From DATFVB01 sp963714035 (GTDB lineage Bacteria > Acidobacteriota > Thermoanaerobaculia > UBA5066 > DATFVB01), in the NCBI GenBank assembly GCA_963714035.1, contig OY970224.1, positions 372,001-436,000 of the forward strand: a stretch of DNA of 64,000 bases. The letters are read 5' to 3'. The notes under the pieces are model-generated. The model saw only the letters and a list, made by a program, of their open reading frames with translations. It searched no databases and had not been told where the DNA came from. Positions 25,881 to 32,583 of the stretch are shown here, in pieces (within the stretch, counting starts at the first letter, position 1; each line of letters opens with the position of its first letter). Made by a program: the position numbers and the translations under genes.

Positions 25881-26926
25881 CCCGCGCGGCCGTTCTCGTC
25901 GCCGCGGTCCGAACGCCGTTCCTGACCGGAGGCGCCGAGCGCCACGTCGAGCGTCTGACGGAGGAGCTTCGGGCGCGCGGGGTCGACGCCGAGCTCGTGA
26001 CGATGCCGCTCTTCGATCGCACCCATGCCGACCTCGTCAAGAGCGCGCTCGCGTGGCGGCTCGGCGATTTCACGCGGTTCGCCGGCCGGGACGTGAACGC
26101 GCTGATCACCACGCGGTTTCCCACCTTCGTCGCGCGCCACCCGCGCAAGATCGCCTGGGTCATCCACCAGCATCGTCCGGTGTACGACCAGTTCGCGACC
26201 CCGTACAGCGACTTCGAGACGCACGAGGAGGACCTCGAGATCCGCGGGATGATCCGCCGGATGGACGCGCGCGGTCTCGGGGAATCGCGGAAGGTCTTCG
26301 CGAACTCGAAGAACGTCGCGGAGCGCCTCGCGCGATTCAGCGGAATCGCGAGCGAGCCGCTCTACCATCCGCCGCCGCTCGCCGGAAAGTACAGGGACGA
26401 CGGGCCGGGCGACTATGCCCTCTGGGTGGGCCGTCTCGAGGCGTGGAAGCGGCCCGGGCTCGCGGTCGGCGCCCTCGCGGCAGCGCCGGAGGCGCGCCTG
26501 AAGATCGTCGGCGACGGCCCGGAACGCGACGCCCTTGTCCACTATGCCCGGTCGATCGGAGTCTCCTCCCGCTGCGAATTCGCCGGGAGCCCGCCCGAAG
26601 CCGAGGTGCTTTCGCTGTTCGCGGGGGCGCGCGTCGTGATCGTCACGGCCTCCGACGAAGACTACGGTTACGTCCCCCTCGAGGCGTTTCTCTCGGGCAA
26701 GGCCGTCCTCGCGGTCCGCGACGCCGGGGGGCCGCTCGAGTTCGTGCACGACGGCCGGACGGGGATCGTGACCGACCCCGATGCCGGAGCGCTCGGCGCC
26801 GCGCTCGGCCGGTTGTGGCCGCGGCTTCCGGAGCTCGCCGCGATGGGGCGCGCGGGCCGGGCGATCGTCGAGGCGATCACGTGGGACGACGTGATCGGAA
26901 AGCTCCTCGGAGCCGCGGGGCTGTGA
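25877..26926 (+). CDS. glycosyltransferase family 4 protein
   Basis: 349 residues, GT-B fold. The N-terminal Rossmann half begins VLVAAVRTPFLTGGAERHVERL, where the GGAE loop is typical. The C-terminal half has VGRLEAWKRPGLAVGA, IVGDGPERDAL and the donor-binding EDYGYVPLEAFLSGKAVLA motif with the conserved Glu pair spacing (E-x7-E). It transfers a nucleotide-sugar residue to a growing glycan. It is co-transcribed with the upstream methyltransferase. No other glycan genes adjoin, although a flippase lies at 77-1624. Confidence 0.9.
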   Translation: MTRAAVLVAAVRTPFLTGGAERHVERLTEELRARGVDAELVTMPLFDRTHADLVKSALAWRLGDFTRFAGRDVNALITTRFPTFVARHPRKIAWVIHQHRPVYDQFATPYSDFETHEEDLEIRGMIRRMDARGLGESRKVFANSKNVAERLARFSGIASEPLYHPPPLAGKYRDDGPGDYALWVGRLEAWKRPGLAVGALAAAPEARLKIVGDGPERDALVHYARSIGVSSRCEFAGSPPEAEVLSLFAGARVVIVTASDEDYGYVPLEAFLSGKAVLAVRDAGGPLEFVHDGRTGIVTDPDAGALGAALGRLWPRLPELAAMGRAGRAIVEAITWDDVIGKLLGAAGL

Positions 26927-27123
26927 GCCCGTTTGCGCAAGCCGCCCACGATGCCGGAACGGCGCTCGGCGACTGCGGCGCCGCGGAGGGGAGCGCGCTC
27001 GTGGAGGAAGTGGCGAGGATGCTGGCGGAGTTGGAGGCGGACCCGAAGCCGACGCGCTCGAGTCGGCGCCGGAAATCCGAAATTCGAAGGCCCAAACCCG
27101 AAACAAATCCGAGATCCGAATGA
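26923..27123 (+). CDS. possible small protein whose C-terminus reads into a repeat
   Basis: 66 residues from GTG overlapping the glycosyltransferase stop (GTGA). The first 45 residues (SPFAQAAHDAGTALGDCGAA then LVEEVARMLAELEAD) look like an ordinary helical small protein. The last 20, rich in Arg, Lys and Pro, are encoded by the AATCCGAA-type dispersed repeat. Either a small gene was truncated and extended by repeat insertion, or the reading is spurious. No known family recognised. Confidence 0.3.
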   Translation: MSPFAQAAHDAGTALGDCGAAEGSALVEEVARMLAELEADPKPTRSSRRRKSEIRRPKPETNPRSE

Positions 27124-27256
27124 CCGAAATGCGAATTCCGAACCGTCAATTCGTACGGACCTCGTCATCGGCATGCCGTTTTGAAATTTGAATTTCGGTA
27201 AGTCGGGCTTGTTTCGATTTTGCTCGCGCACTCGCGTGCGCGGCGATCGGCGGAGG
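27069..27256 (+). repeat. dispersed AATCCGAA-type intergenic repeat, copy 1
   Basis: AT-richer than its surroundings, built of variants of AATCCGAAATTCGAA on the left and GAAATTTGAATTTCGG on the right, then a GC-rich tail. The tail at 27212-27252 matches 62296-62336 in inverted orientation at 35 of 41 positions. It fills most of the gap 26927-27314 between the glycosyltransferase gene and the minus-strand operon. Confidence 0.7.
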
Positions 27257-27314
27257 GGTGCGCTGGATTCGCGCCTGGGGTTTCTAGTCTGAGGACGAGC
27301 GCGCCCTCCCCGCG

Positions 27315-27542
27315 CTATCCCTTCACCCTGGCCCTGAACGCGGCCTGCGCCGCGAGCAGTCCTGCCAGGAGTCCATCCTCGAACTGATACCCCGGGTGAG
27401 TCGCGATCTTCGCGTGGTCGTGCGGCTGGAACAAGTCGTCTTCGGTGAGCGACGGATCGATACGGCGGGCCAGGGCGAGGGTCTTCGCGCGCTGCGTCTC
27501 GATCAGCTCGTCGAAGAGGGCGGCGATCTCCTCCGGCGTCAC
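27315..27542 (-). CDS. conserved-looking small hypothetical protein
   Basis: 75 residues from GTG, overlapping the thioredoxin stop (GTGA). It is helical and acidic in the first half (TPEEIAALFDELIETQRAKTLALARRIDPS) and contains FQPHDHAKIATHPGYQFEDGLLAGLLAAQAAFRA. The sequence is well formed and coupled to its neighbours, so it is probably real, but the family is not recognised. It ends a three-gene operon with a GGDEF protein and a thioredoxin-like protein. Confidence 0.6.
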   Translation of the reverse strand: MTPEEIAALFDELIETQRAKTLALARRIDPSLTEDDLFQPHDHAKIATHPGYQFEDGLLAGLLAAQAAFRARVKG

Positions 27543-27949
27543 GGACGGGCGCCGTCGAGGATCGCGCGCGCCCGCTCGGCGAACCGGGGAGCGGGGTAGA
27601 AGCCCCGGATCCGGCCGAGCTCCTCTCCGGCGGAATCGACGAAGACCATCGTGGGAAACCCGTCGACCCGATAGCGTCGCGCGGCGTCGGCGCCCTCTCC
27701 CTCCGCGTCGAGGGGCAGGAAAACCGTCCGATCGAGCTCCCGCCGGACGGCGGGATCGGGGTAGACGGCCTCGTCGAAGACGCGGCACCATCCGCACCAG
27801 TCGGTGTAGAAATCGAGGGCCACCGGAGCGCGGCGCCGGGCCGCTTCGCGGCGAGCGAGGTCGAGCGGAGAGAGCGTGATCGCGGGGACGAAGCCGGCGG
27901 CGAGAGCGAGGAGGCCGGCCGCCGCCGTCAGGGAGAACGTGCGCTTCAC
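27539..27949 (-). CDS. exported thioredoxin-like protein
   Basis: 136 residues. A signal peptide or anchor (KRTFSLTAAAGLLALAAGFVPA) is followed by a thioredoxin fold with active-site CGWC (Cys52, Cys55) in DFYTDWCGWC and cis-Pro in VDGFPTMVFVD. The DxxW-C-x-x-C form resembles DsbD-gamma/thioredoxin_7 proteins acting in the periplasm. The GTG start was chosen because it overlaps the GGDEF stop by 4 nt and begins the signal peptide; a longer reading frame upstream is only the shadow of that gene. Confidence 0.85.
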   Translation of the reverse strand: MKRTFSLTAAAGLLALAAGFVPAITLSPLDLARREAARRRAPVALDFYTDWCGWCRVFDEAVYPDPAVRRELDRTVFLPLDAEGEGADAARRYRVDGFPTMVFVDSAGEELGRIRGFYPAPRFAERARAILDGARP

Positions 27950-29013
27950 GAGCCGGCGACGATAGCACGGTTGCGCCCGGCGTCCTTCGCGGCGTAGAGC
28001 GCGGCGTCCGCGCGCTCGAGAATCGCCGCGGGCGTGTCGCCGTGCCGGAAGGCGGCGACGCCGATCGAGACCGTGATCGGGATCGCCGACGATTCCCACG
28101 ACACCGGAGACTCCTCGACCCGCTTCCGGATCCGCTCGCAGACCGCGAGAGCCGCGGCGGCGCCCGTCTCGGGAAAGTACGCCGCGAATTCCTCGCCTCC
28201 CCGGCGGGCGGAGAGGTCCTGTTCCCGGAGCGAGCGCTGCAGGAAGCGGCCGAACGTCCGGATCACCTCGTCGCCCGCCGCGTGCCCGAGCGAATCGTTG
28301 ATCGCCTTGAAATGGTCGAGGTCGAAGGCCGCGACGGAGAGCTCGTGGCCGTGGCGGGACGCGCGCGAGATCTCGGCGTCGAGCCGGCCGTCGAAATAGC
28401 GCCGGACGAAGAGGTTCGAGAGGGCGTCCCGGGCGGCCAGCCGGAAATTGCCTTCCGCGTAGACGGCGTCGGTGAGCGACCGGTAGATCGCGCGGAGGTG
28501 TCCGAGCTCGGCGCGCGGCAGGGGAGAGGCGAACTCGATCTCCCAGTATCCGACCGCCCGGCTTCCCGAGAAAAGCGGGAGGCGGAAACGGGCGCGCGGG
28601 CGGCGCGCGTCCTGCAGATCGAGCGGCGCGAAGGACCGCGCCGTCTCGGTCGCGGTCAGGCGGTCGAGCTGCTCCGGCGGGACGTTCGCCGAAAGCCGGG
28701 GATGGCCCTCGTCGCGGCGCGGCGGTCCGCCGGCGGCGTCGGACAGCCACACTTCCCGCACGCGGTCGTTCTCGTCGAAGAGGAAGAGCTCGGAGCGCCG
28801 GAGCGAGGCCAGGCGGGAGACCGTCTCGTGGCCGCGCGCCGCGATGGCGGCCGGGTCGAACGCCTCCGCGAAAGCGTGCGCGGCGTTCTGGAGCTCGCGG
28901 TGGATCTCCGCGGCGCGGCGCTCGCGCCGGCGGACGCGCCCGAGCTCGAGCGCGAGCCCGATGCCGGTCAACGCGAGAAGGACGTCGGCTGCCGAAAGGA
29001 TGCTCCAGGACAA
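27946..29013 (-). CDS. GAF-like/GGDEF diguanylate cyclase
   Basis: 355 residues from TTG. An N-terminal hydrophobic anchor (about 1-24) is followed by a GAF-like sensor region (about 40-185) and a GGDEF domain (about 190-350). The active-site loop is GGEEF at 272-276, with metal ligand Asp231 in AFDLDHFKAINDSLGH. The inhibitory I-site RxxD is present at 263-266, five residues before the loop, so product inhibition by c-di-GMP is expected. The enzyme makes c-di-GMP from two GTP. The only other c-di-GMP-related protein here is the MSHEN protein at 3038-4387. Confidence 0.92.
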   Translation of the reverse strand: MSWSILSAADVLLALTGIGLALELGRVRRRERRAAEIHRELQNAAHAFAEAFDPAAIAARGHETVSRLASLRRSELFLFDENDRVREVWLSDAAGGPPRRDEGHPRLSANVPPEQLDRLTATETARSFAPLDLQDARRPRARFRLPLFSGSRAVGYWEIEFASPLPRAELGHLRAIYRSLTDAVYAEGNFRLAARDALSNLFVRRYFDGRLDAEISRASRHGHELSVAAFDLDHFKAINDSLGHAAGDEVIRTFGRFLQRSLREQDLSARRGGEEFAAYFPETGAAAALAVCERIRKRVEESPVSWESSAIPITVSIGVAAFRHGDTPAAILERADAALYAAKDAGRNRAIVAGS

Positions 29014-29021
29014 GCGGGAAA

Positions 29022-29027
29022 ATGGTA
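29022..29027 (-). promoter_or_regulatory. -10 hexamer (TACCAT), leaderless type
   Basis: On the minus strand TACCAT ends 8 nt before the TTG start at 29013. Confidence 0.35.
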
Positions 29028-29067
29028 GCGCGGATCGCGGGCGCGCGCGGGGAGGGAATCCCGGCGC

Positions 29068-29097
29068 AAAAAAAAAACGGGGCGCCGTCGGCGCCCC
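29068..29097 (-). terminator. Rho-independent terminator of the Thr-rich lipoprotein gene
   Basis: Read on the minus strand: stem GGGGCGCC, loop GAC, stem GGCGCCCC, then G and ten T residues. It starts 24 nt after the stop codon of the lipoprotein gene. This is one of only two classical terminators (stem plus T-run) noted in the window. Confidence 0.93.
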
Positions 29098-29120
29098 GTC
29101 GATTTCGATGCGAACGAGAG

Positions 29121-29396
29121 TTACTTGGTGGAGGTCGTCGCCGTCGTGTTGGTCGACGTCGTGGTGGTCGTCGCGGTGCCCGTCGCGGCCGGCGTCTCCG
29201 TCGAGGTCGTCGTCGTGGTCATCGTCGAGGTCGTTCCGGTCGATCCGGTCTCTTCGACGACCTTGGGCTGCTCACTCGCCGTGGTGGAGGTCGTGGTTTC
29301 CGTGGTCGAGGACTCTTCTGCCTTCTTGCAGCCACCGAGGAACAGGGTAGCCGACGCCGTCGCGGCCATCAGGAAAAGGGCAAGGGACTTCTTCAT
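29121..29396 (-). CDS. small Thr-rich lipoprotein
   Basis: 91 residues. Signal peptide MKKSLALFLMAATASATLF ends in lipobox LGGC (Cys near residue 23). The mature part is about half Thr, in TTTTTSTET-like runs with Ser, Ala and Glu, and has no predicted fold; such segments may be O-glycosylated or act as a flexible surface coat. The AAGGAG site at 29405-29410 is 8 nt before the ATG, and a near-consensus promoter and a strong terminator flank the gene, so it is a single-gene unit built for high expression. Confidence 0.85.
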   Translation of the reverse strand: MKKSLALFLMAATASATLFLGGCKKAEESSTTETTTSTTASEQPKVVEETGSTGTTSTMTTTTTSTETPAATGTATTTTTSTNTTATTSTK

Positions 29397-29477
29397 CGGT
29401 CGATCTCCTTCTCAAAAAAGTCGAATTCGAAAGTTTCGAAATTCGTCGTGACCCTCACTCAACCCCAGGACCGAGGG

Positions 29478-29505
29478 ATCATACACGATCACCCCGTGCT
29501 GTCAA
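29478..29505 (-). promoter_or_regulatory. near-consensus sigma-70 promoter of the lipoprotein gene
   Basis: Minus strand TTGACA (29505-29500), 16-bp spacer, TATGAT (29483-29478). The leader of about 75 nt contains an AT-rich dyad (GAATTTCG...CGAATTC at about 29425-29450). This is the best promoter match in the window. Confidence 0.75.
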
Positions 29506-29533
29506 CCATTTCGAAAGCGGGAGGCGCGGAGGT

Positions 29534-29562
29534 TTGCCAAACCGGCCCGCACGGGCTATTCT
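29534..29562 (+). promoter_or_regulatory. sigma-70 promoter of the ffh operon
   Basis: TTGCCA (29534-29539), exactly 17-bp spacer, TATTCT (29557-29562). Transcription would start near 29569, leaving a leader of about 39 nt before the ffh GTG. Confidence 0.65.
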
Positions 29563-29607
29563 TGCGGTTTTGACGTTTTCGGGCGCCGTCTCGCCCGAGG
29601 GGGTAGG

Positions 29608-30957
29608 GTGTTCGAAGGACTCGGCGACCGGCTGCAGCGGGTGTTCAAAGAGCTGAGGGGAGAGGGGACGCTCACCGAGTTCCACCTCGAGACCGCGCTC
29701 CGCGAGATCCGCCTCTCCCTTCTCGAAGCGGACGTGTCGCTCCCCGTCGCGAAGTCCTTCCTCGCCAAGGTGAAGGAGCAGGCGATCGGCGACAGGGTGG
29801 CGACCGCGCTGTCGCCCGCCCAGGAGGTGCTTCGGATCGTCCGGGATCAGCTCGTCGCGCTCCTCGGCGGGGAGCGGGCGGATCTCGATGTCCGCTCCCG
29901 GCCGCTCGTCATCGTGCTCGTCGGGCTCCAGGGCTCTGGAAAGACGACGACGGCGGCCAAGCTCGGCCGTCTCCTGAAGGAGACGCGGGGGCGGCACCCC
30001 CTCCTGGTTCCGTGCGATCTCGCGCGGCCCGCGGCCGTCGCCCAGCTGGTCACGCTCGGAAGGAAGATCGGCGTCCCGGTCTTCGATCCCGCCGGGCGCC
30101 GCGATCCCGTCGATGTCGCGCGCGCGGCGGCGGAGGAAGCCCGCCTCACCGGGCGCGACGCGGTGATCTACGACACGGCCGGACGCCTGCACGTCGACGA
30201 TGAGCTCATGGATCAGGTGGCGAGGCTCAAGGAGGCCGTCTCTCCCCAGGAGACGCTCTTCGTCGCCGACGCGATGACCGGCCAGGACGCCGTGCGTTCC
30301 GCCTCCGCGTTCCATGCGCGGCTGGGCGTGACCGGCGTGATCTTCACGAAGACGGACGGCGACACCCGCGGCGGCGCGGCGCTCTCGATCGTGTCCACGA
30401 TCGGGCGTCCGATCAAATTCGTCGGCACGGGCGAGAAGATCGAGGACCTGGAGCCGTTCCACCCGGACCGGATGGCGTCGCGCATCCTCGGGATGGGCGA
30501 CATGCTGTCGCTGATCGAGAAGGTCGAGCAGTCGATCGACGCCGAAGACGCCGCGAGAATCGCGAAGAAGGCGGGCGCCGGCGAGTTCACGCTCGAAGAC
30601 CTCCGCGACCAGCTCCAGTCGATGCGGAAGATGGGCCCGCTCTCGCAGGTCCTCGATTTCCTGCCGAAGGTCGGGCCGTTCCGGCAGATGCCGAGCGCGG
30701 CCGAAATGGATCCGAAGGCGCTGACCCGGATCGGCGCGATCATCGATTCGATGACCTCCGACGAGCGGCGGTACCCGCAGATCGTCAACGGCAGCCGGCG
30801 CAAGCGCATCGCGAAGGGGTCCGGAACGAAGGTCGAGGACGTCAACCGGCTGCTGAAGCAGCACGCGCAGATGAAGAAGATGATGAAGTCGCTGAAGAAC
30901 CTGGGGCGGAACGCCCGCCCGCGGGACATGAAGAACCTGTCGCTGCCCGGCCGCTGA
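29608..30957 (+). CDS. ffh: signal recognition particle protein Ffh
   Basis: 449 residues. NG domain: GLQGSGKTTTAAKLG (G1) at about 107, DTAGR (G3) at about 190, TKTDGD (G4) at about 248. The C-terminal Met-rich M domain (KKMMKSLKNLGRN) binds signal sequences and 4.5S RNA. It targets nascent membrane proteins to FtsY. It starts the cluster ffh-rpsP-khpA-rimM-trmD-rplS-rnhB, an order widespread in bacteria. A G-rich purine run lies immediately upstream of the GTG. Confidence 0.97.
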   Translation: MFEGLGDRLQRVFKELRGEGTLTEFHLETALREIRLSLLEADVSLPVAKSFLAKVKEQAIGDRVATALSPAQEVLRIVRDQLVALLGGERADLDVRSRPLVIVLVGLQGSGKTTTAAKLGRLLKETRGRHPLLVPCDLARPAAVAQLVTLGRKIGVPVFDPAGRRDPVDVARAAAEEARLTGRDAVIYDTAGRLHVDDELMDQVARLKEAVSPQETLFVADAMTGQDAVRSASAFHARLGVTGVIFTKTDGDTRGGAALSIVSTIGRPIKFVGTGEKIEDLEPFHPDRMASRILGMGDMLSLIEKVEQSIDAEDAARIAKKAGAGEFTLEDLRDQLQSMRKMGPLSQVLDFLPKVGPFRQMPSAAEMDPKALTRIGAIIDSMTSDERRYPQIVNGSRRKRIAKGSGTKVEDVNRLLKQHAQMKKMMKSLKNLGRNARPRDMKNLSLPGR

Positions 30958-30992
30958 TCGGGCGACGTCAAACGAGGAGAGAAGGAGACCCC

Positions 30993-31238
30993 ATGCTGAA
31001 GATCCGCCTGCGGCGCACCGGAACGCGCAACCGTCCCTACTACCGGATCGTCGTCTCGGGAAGCCGGCGCACGCCCGGATCCGAGATCGTCGAGGAGCTC
31101 GGCTTCTACGACGCCGTCGCGAACCCGCCGGCCATCTCGTTCGACCGCGAGCGCGCGCGCGCCTGGATCGCGAAAGGGGCCCAGCCGTCGGGCACGATCC
31201 GCTCGCTCCTCGAGCAGGGCGCGAAAGCCGCTTCGTGA
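30993..31238 (+). CDS. rpsP: 30S ribosomal protein S16
   Basis: 81 residues, the normal S16 size. The N-terminal MLKIRLRRTGTRNRPYYRIV is diagnostic. It lies 35 nt after ffh with AGGAGAGAAGGAG immediately upstream. The stop overlaps the khpA GTG by 4 nt. Confidence 0.98.
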   Translation: MLKIRLRRTGTRNRPYYRIVVSGSRRTPGSEIVEELGFYDAVANPPAISFDRERARAWIAKGAQPSGTIRSLLEQGAKAAS

Positions 31239-31465
31239 AGGAGCTCGTCGAGACCGTCGCGCGGGCGCTCGTCACCCGTCCCGAGGAGGTGTCCGCCTCC
31301 GAGACCGAGGAGGGGGGCACGCTCACCGTCGAGCTCGCGCTCTCGCCGGAGGATCTCGGCCGCGTCATCGGCCGCGAAGGACGAACCGCGCGTGCGCTTC
31401 GGGCGTTCGCGTCCGCCGCCGGGCGCAAGCGCAACCAGCGTGTCCTCGTCCGCATCCGCGGCTAG
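31235..31465 (+). CDS. khpA: KH-domain RNA-binding protein KhpA
   Basis: 76 residues, a single KH domain. The RNA-binding GxxG loop is in GRVIGREGRTARALRAF (IGREG). KhpA is conserved between rpsP and rimM in many phyla and acts with KhpB as an RNA chaperone affecting cell division. The third base of its TAG stop is the first base of the terminal inverted repeat of the palindromic element that follows. Confidence 0.95.
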   Translation: MKELVETVARALVTRPEEVSASETEEGGTLTVELALSPEDLGRVIGREGRTARALRAFASAAGRKRNQRVLVRIRG

Positions 31466-32068
31466 TGTCCCGTCCCGGAAATGCCATGAGCGTCGCGCCT
31501 GCGGCTTGCGGACGAGGGTCGGAGTCCCGCCGGGGAGCGCCGGGGGCTGCGCGCTCGGGGCTCGCGGCCGCAGACAAGGTGCGAGACGCGATTCGATGCC
31601 GGGAGCATCGGGCGCGGCTCGCAACACCGTATGCGGCCGCAAGCCCCGAGCGCCCTGCGGGTTCCGGCGGCGCCGACCCGCCTGCGGCGTTGCCGCGACT
31701 GGACGATGGCACCACATCGTCGGCACCGCGGCGTCTTGCAGGCGACCCGGCGGCGCGCGGAATGCAGCCCCCATGGCTCCCCGGTGGGACTCCCAACGCG
31801 GCGCGGGCCTTCGCCGCGCCGAAGTGGCTTCGGCCACGCAGGCGGGAGCAGATGCCGGGAGCATCGGGCCCGCGACCGCAACGCCGCCATCGTTCGCAAT
31901 GTGCGGGCGCCCTTCGGGTTCGGGCGGCGCGAGGCAATCCGCGGCGCCGCTGCGACGAGGTCCCGAGCGGCAGGCGAGGGATGGCAACGCATCGCCGTCG
32001 TCGCGGCGACTGGCGGCTTACCCCGCGGCGCTCCGAACGACGCTGATGCTATTTCCGGGACGGGACAC
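31465..32068. mobile_element. 604-bp transposase-less palindromic (MITE-like) element
   Basis: Terminal inverted repeats of 31 bp at 31465-31495 and 32038-32068 match at 28 positions and begin GTGTCCCGTCCCGGAAAT. Inside: a 22-bp inverted repeat (31551-31572 with 31632-31653, 21 of 22); a 30-bp inverted repeat (31521-31550 with 31764-31793, 26 of 30); and a 19-bp direct repeat GATGCCGGGAGCATCGGGC at 31595-31613 and 31851-31869, itself containing a GATGC/GCATC dyad. No transposase reading frame is recognisable and no target-site duplication was found. It occupies the khpA-rimM gap inside an otherwise tight ribosomal operon. Its age, mobility and any RNA role are unknown. Confidence 0.85.
31551..31653 (+). 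repeat. strong stem-loop inside the palindromic element
   Basis: 22-bp arms (31551-31572 and 31632-31653) with one mismatch. The loop carries a second partial pairing (GGTGCGAG with CTCGCAACACC) and the hairpin GATGC-CGGGA-GCATC at 31595-31609. The khpA-rimM transcript would fold here, so the structure could slow ribosomes, mark RNase cleavage or terminate transcription. Confidence 0.7.
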
Positions 32069-32579
32069 GAGAGCCCGCCGCACCGTCGGGGAGCTCAAGC
32101 GCCCTCACGGGCTGAAGGGCGAGATCGCGGTGCTTCCCGTCGGCGACTTTCCGGACCTCATCCGGGCCGGCGCTTCGCTCACGGCGGTCGGCGCGGACGG
32201 CCGCCCCGTGTCGCTCGTCGCGTTCTCGGTGCGACCGCACGGAACGCACCTTCTCGTGAAGTTCGCGGGGCGGGAGCGCCTCGAGGACGTCGAGGCGCTC
32301 TCCGGGAGCGCGCTCGTCGTCGACCGGTCGGTTCTGGAGCGGCCGGGCGAGGATTTCCTGTTCGACGACGAGGTCGTCGGGTTCGCCTGCGTCTCGCCCG
32401 ACGGAGAGCCGCTCGGCCAGGCCGAGGCGTTCGAGCGACACGGGCCGTCGTGCTTCCTCCGCGTCGCGCGCGGCGGCGCCCGGCATCTTGTCCCGTACGT
32501 GCGCCCGATCGTGCGCGAGGTCTCGCGGGAACGCCGCGAGATCGTTCTCGATCCGCCGAACGGGATCTTCGAGCTGTGA
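32046..32579 (+). CDS. rimM: 16S rRNA processing protein RimM; start codon inside element terminal repeat
   Basis: 177 residues. The N-terminal RimM barrel has VGELKRPHGLKGEIAVLPVGDFP; the C-terminal PRC-like half ends VPYVRPIVREVSRERREIVLDPPNG. RimM helps assemble the 30S head and binds S19. The only ATG, GTG or TTG near the conserved start in this frame is ATG 32046, which lies within the right terminal repeat of the element, giving the leader MLFPGRDTRARR. No Shine-Dalgarno sequence precedes it. The insertion therefore seems to have replaced the original start region; expression may rely on weak initiation or re-initiation. It is followed 4 nt later by trmD. Confidence 0.9.
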   Translation: MLFPGRDTRARRTVGELKRPHGLKGEIAVLPVGDFPDLIRAGASLTAVGADGRPVSLVAFSVRPHGTHLLVKFAGRERLEDVEALSGSALVVDRSVLERPGEDFLFDDEVVGFACVSPDGEPLGQAEAFERHGPSCFLRVARGGARHLVPYVRPIVREVSRERREIVLDPPNGIFEL

Positions 32580-32583
32580 GGCG

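Noticed and set aside
27539..28750. Long in-frame extension upstream of the thioredoxin-like protein
   Set aside because: It lies over the GGDEF gene in another frame. The GTG at 27949 gives a signal peptide and a 4-nt overlap, matching operon style.
29125..29451. Plus-strand Val-rich frame over the Thr-rich lipoprotein gene
   Set aside because: It is the antisense of the ACC/ACG threonine codons. The minus-strand gene has lipobox, ribosome-binding site, promoter and terminator.
31595..31869. Two copies of a 19-bp palindromic word considered as CRISPR-like repeats
   Set aside because: Only two copies, 256 bp apart, with no regular spacers and no cas genes.
31465..32046. 193-codon frame and several other open frames on both strands inside the palindromic element
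   Set aside because: They are open in almost all frames, are extremely Arg/Ala/Pro-rich, and cross inverted repeats. No transposase motif (such as DDE or HUH) was found.
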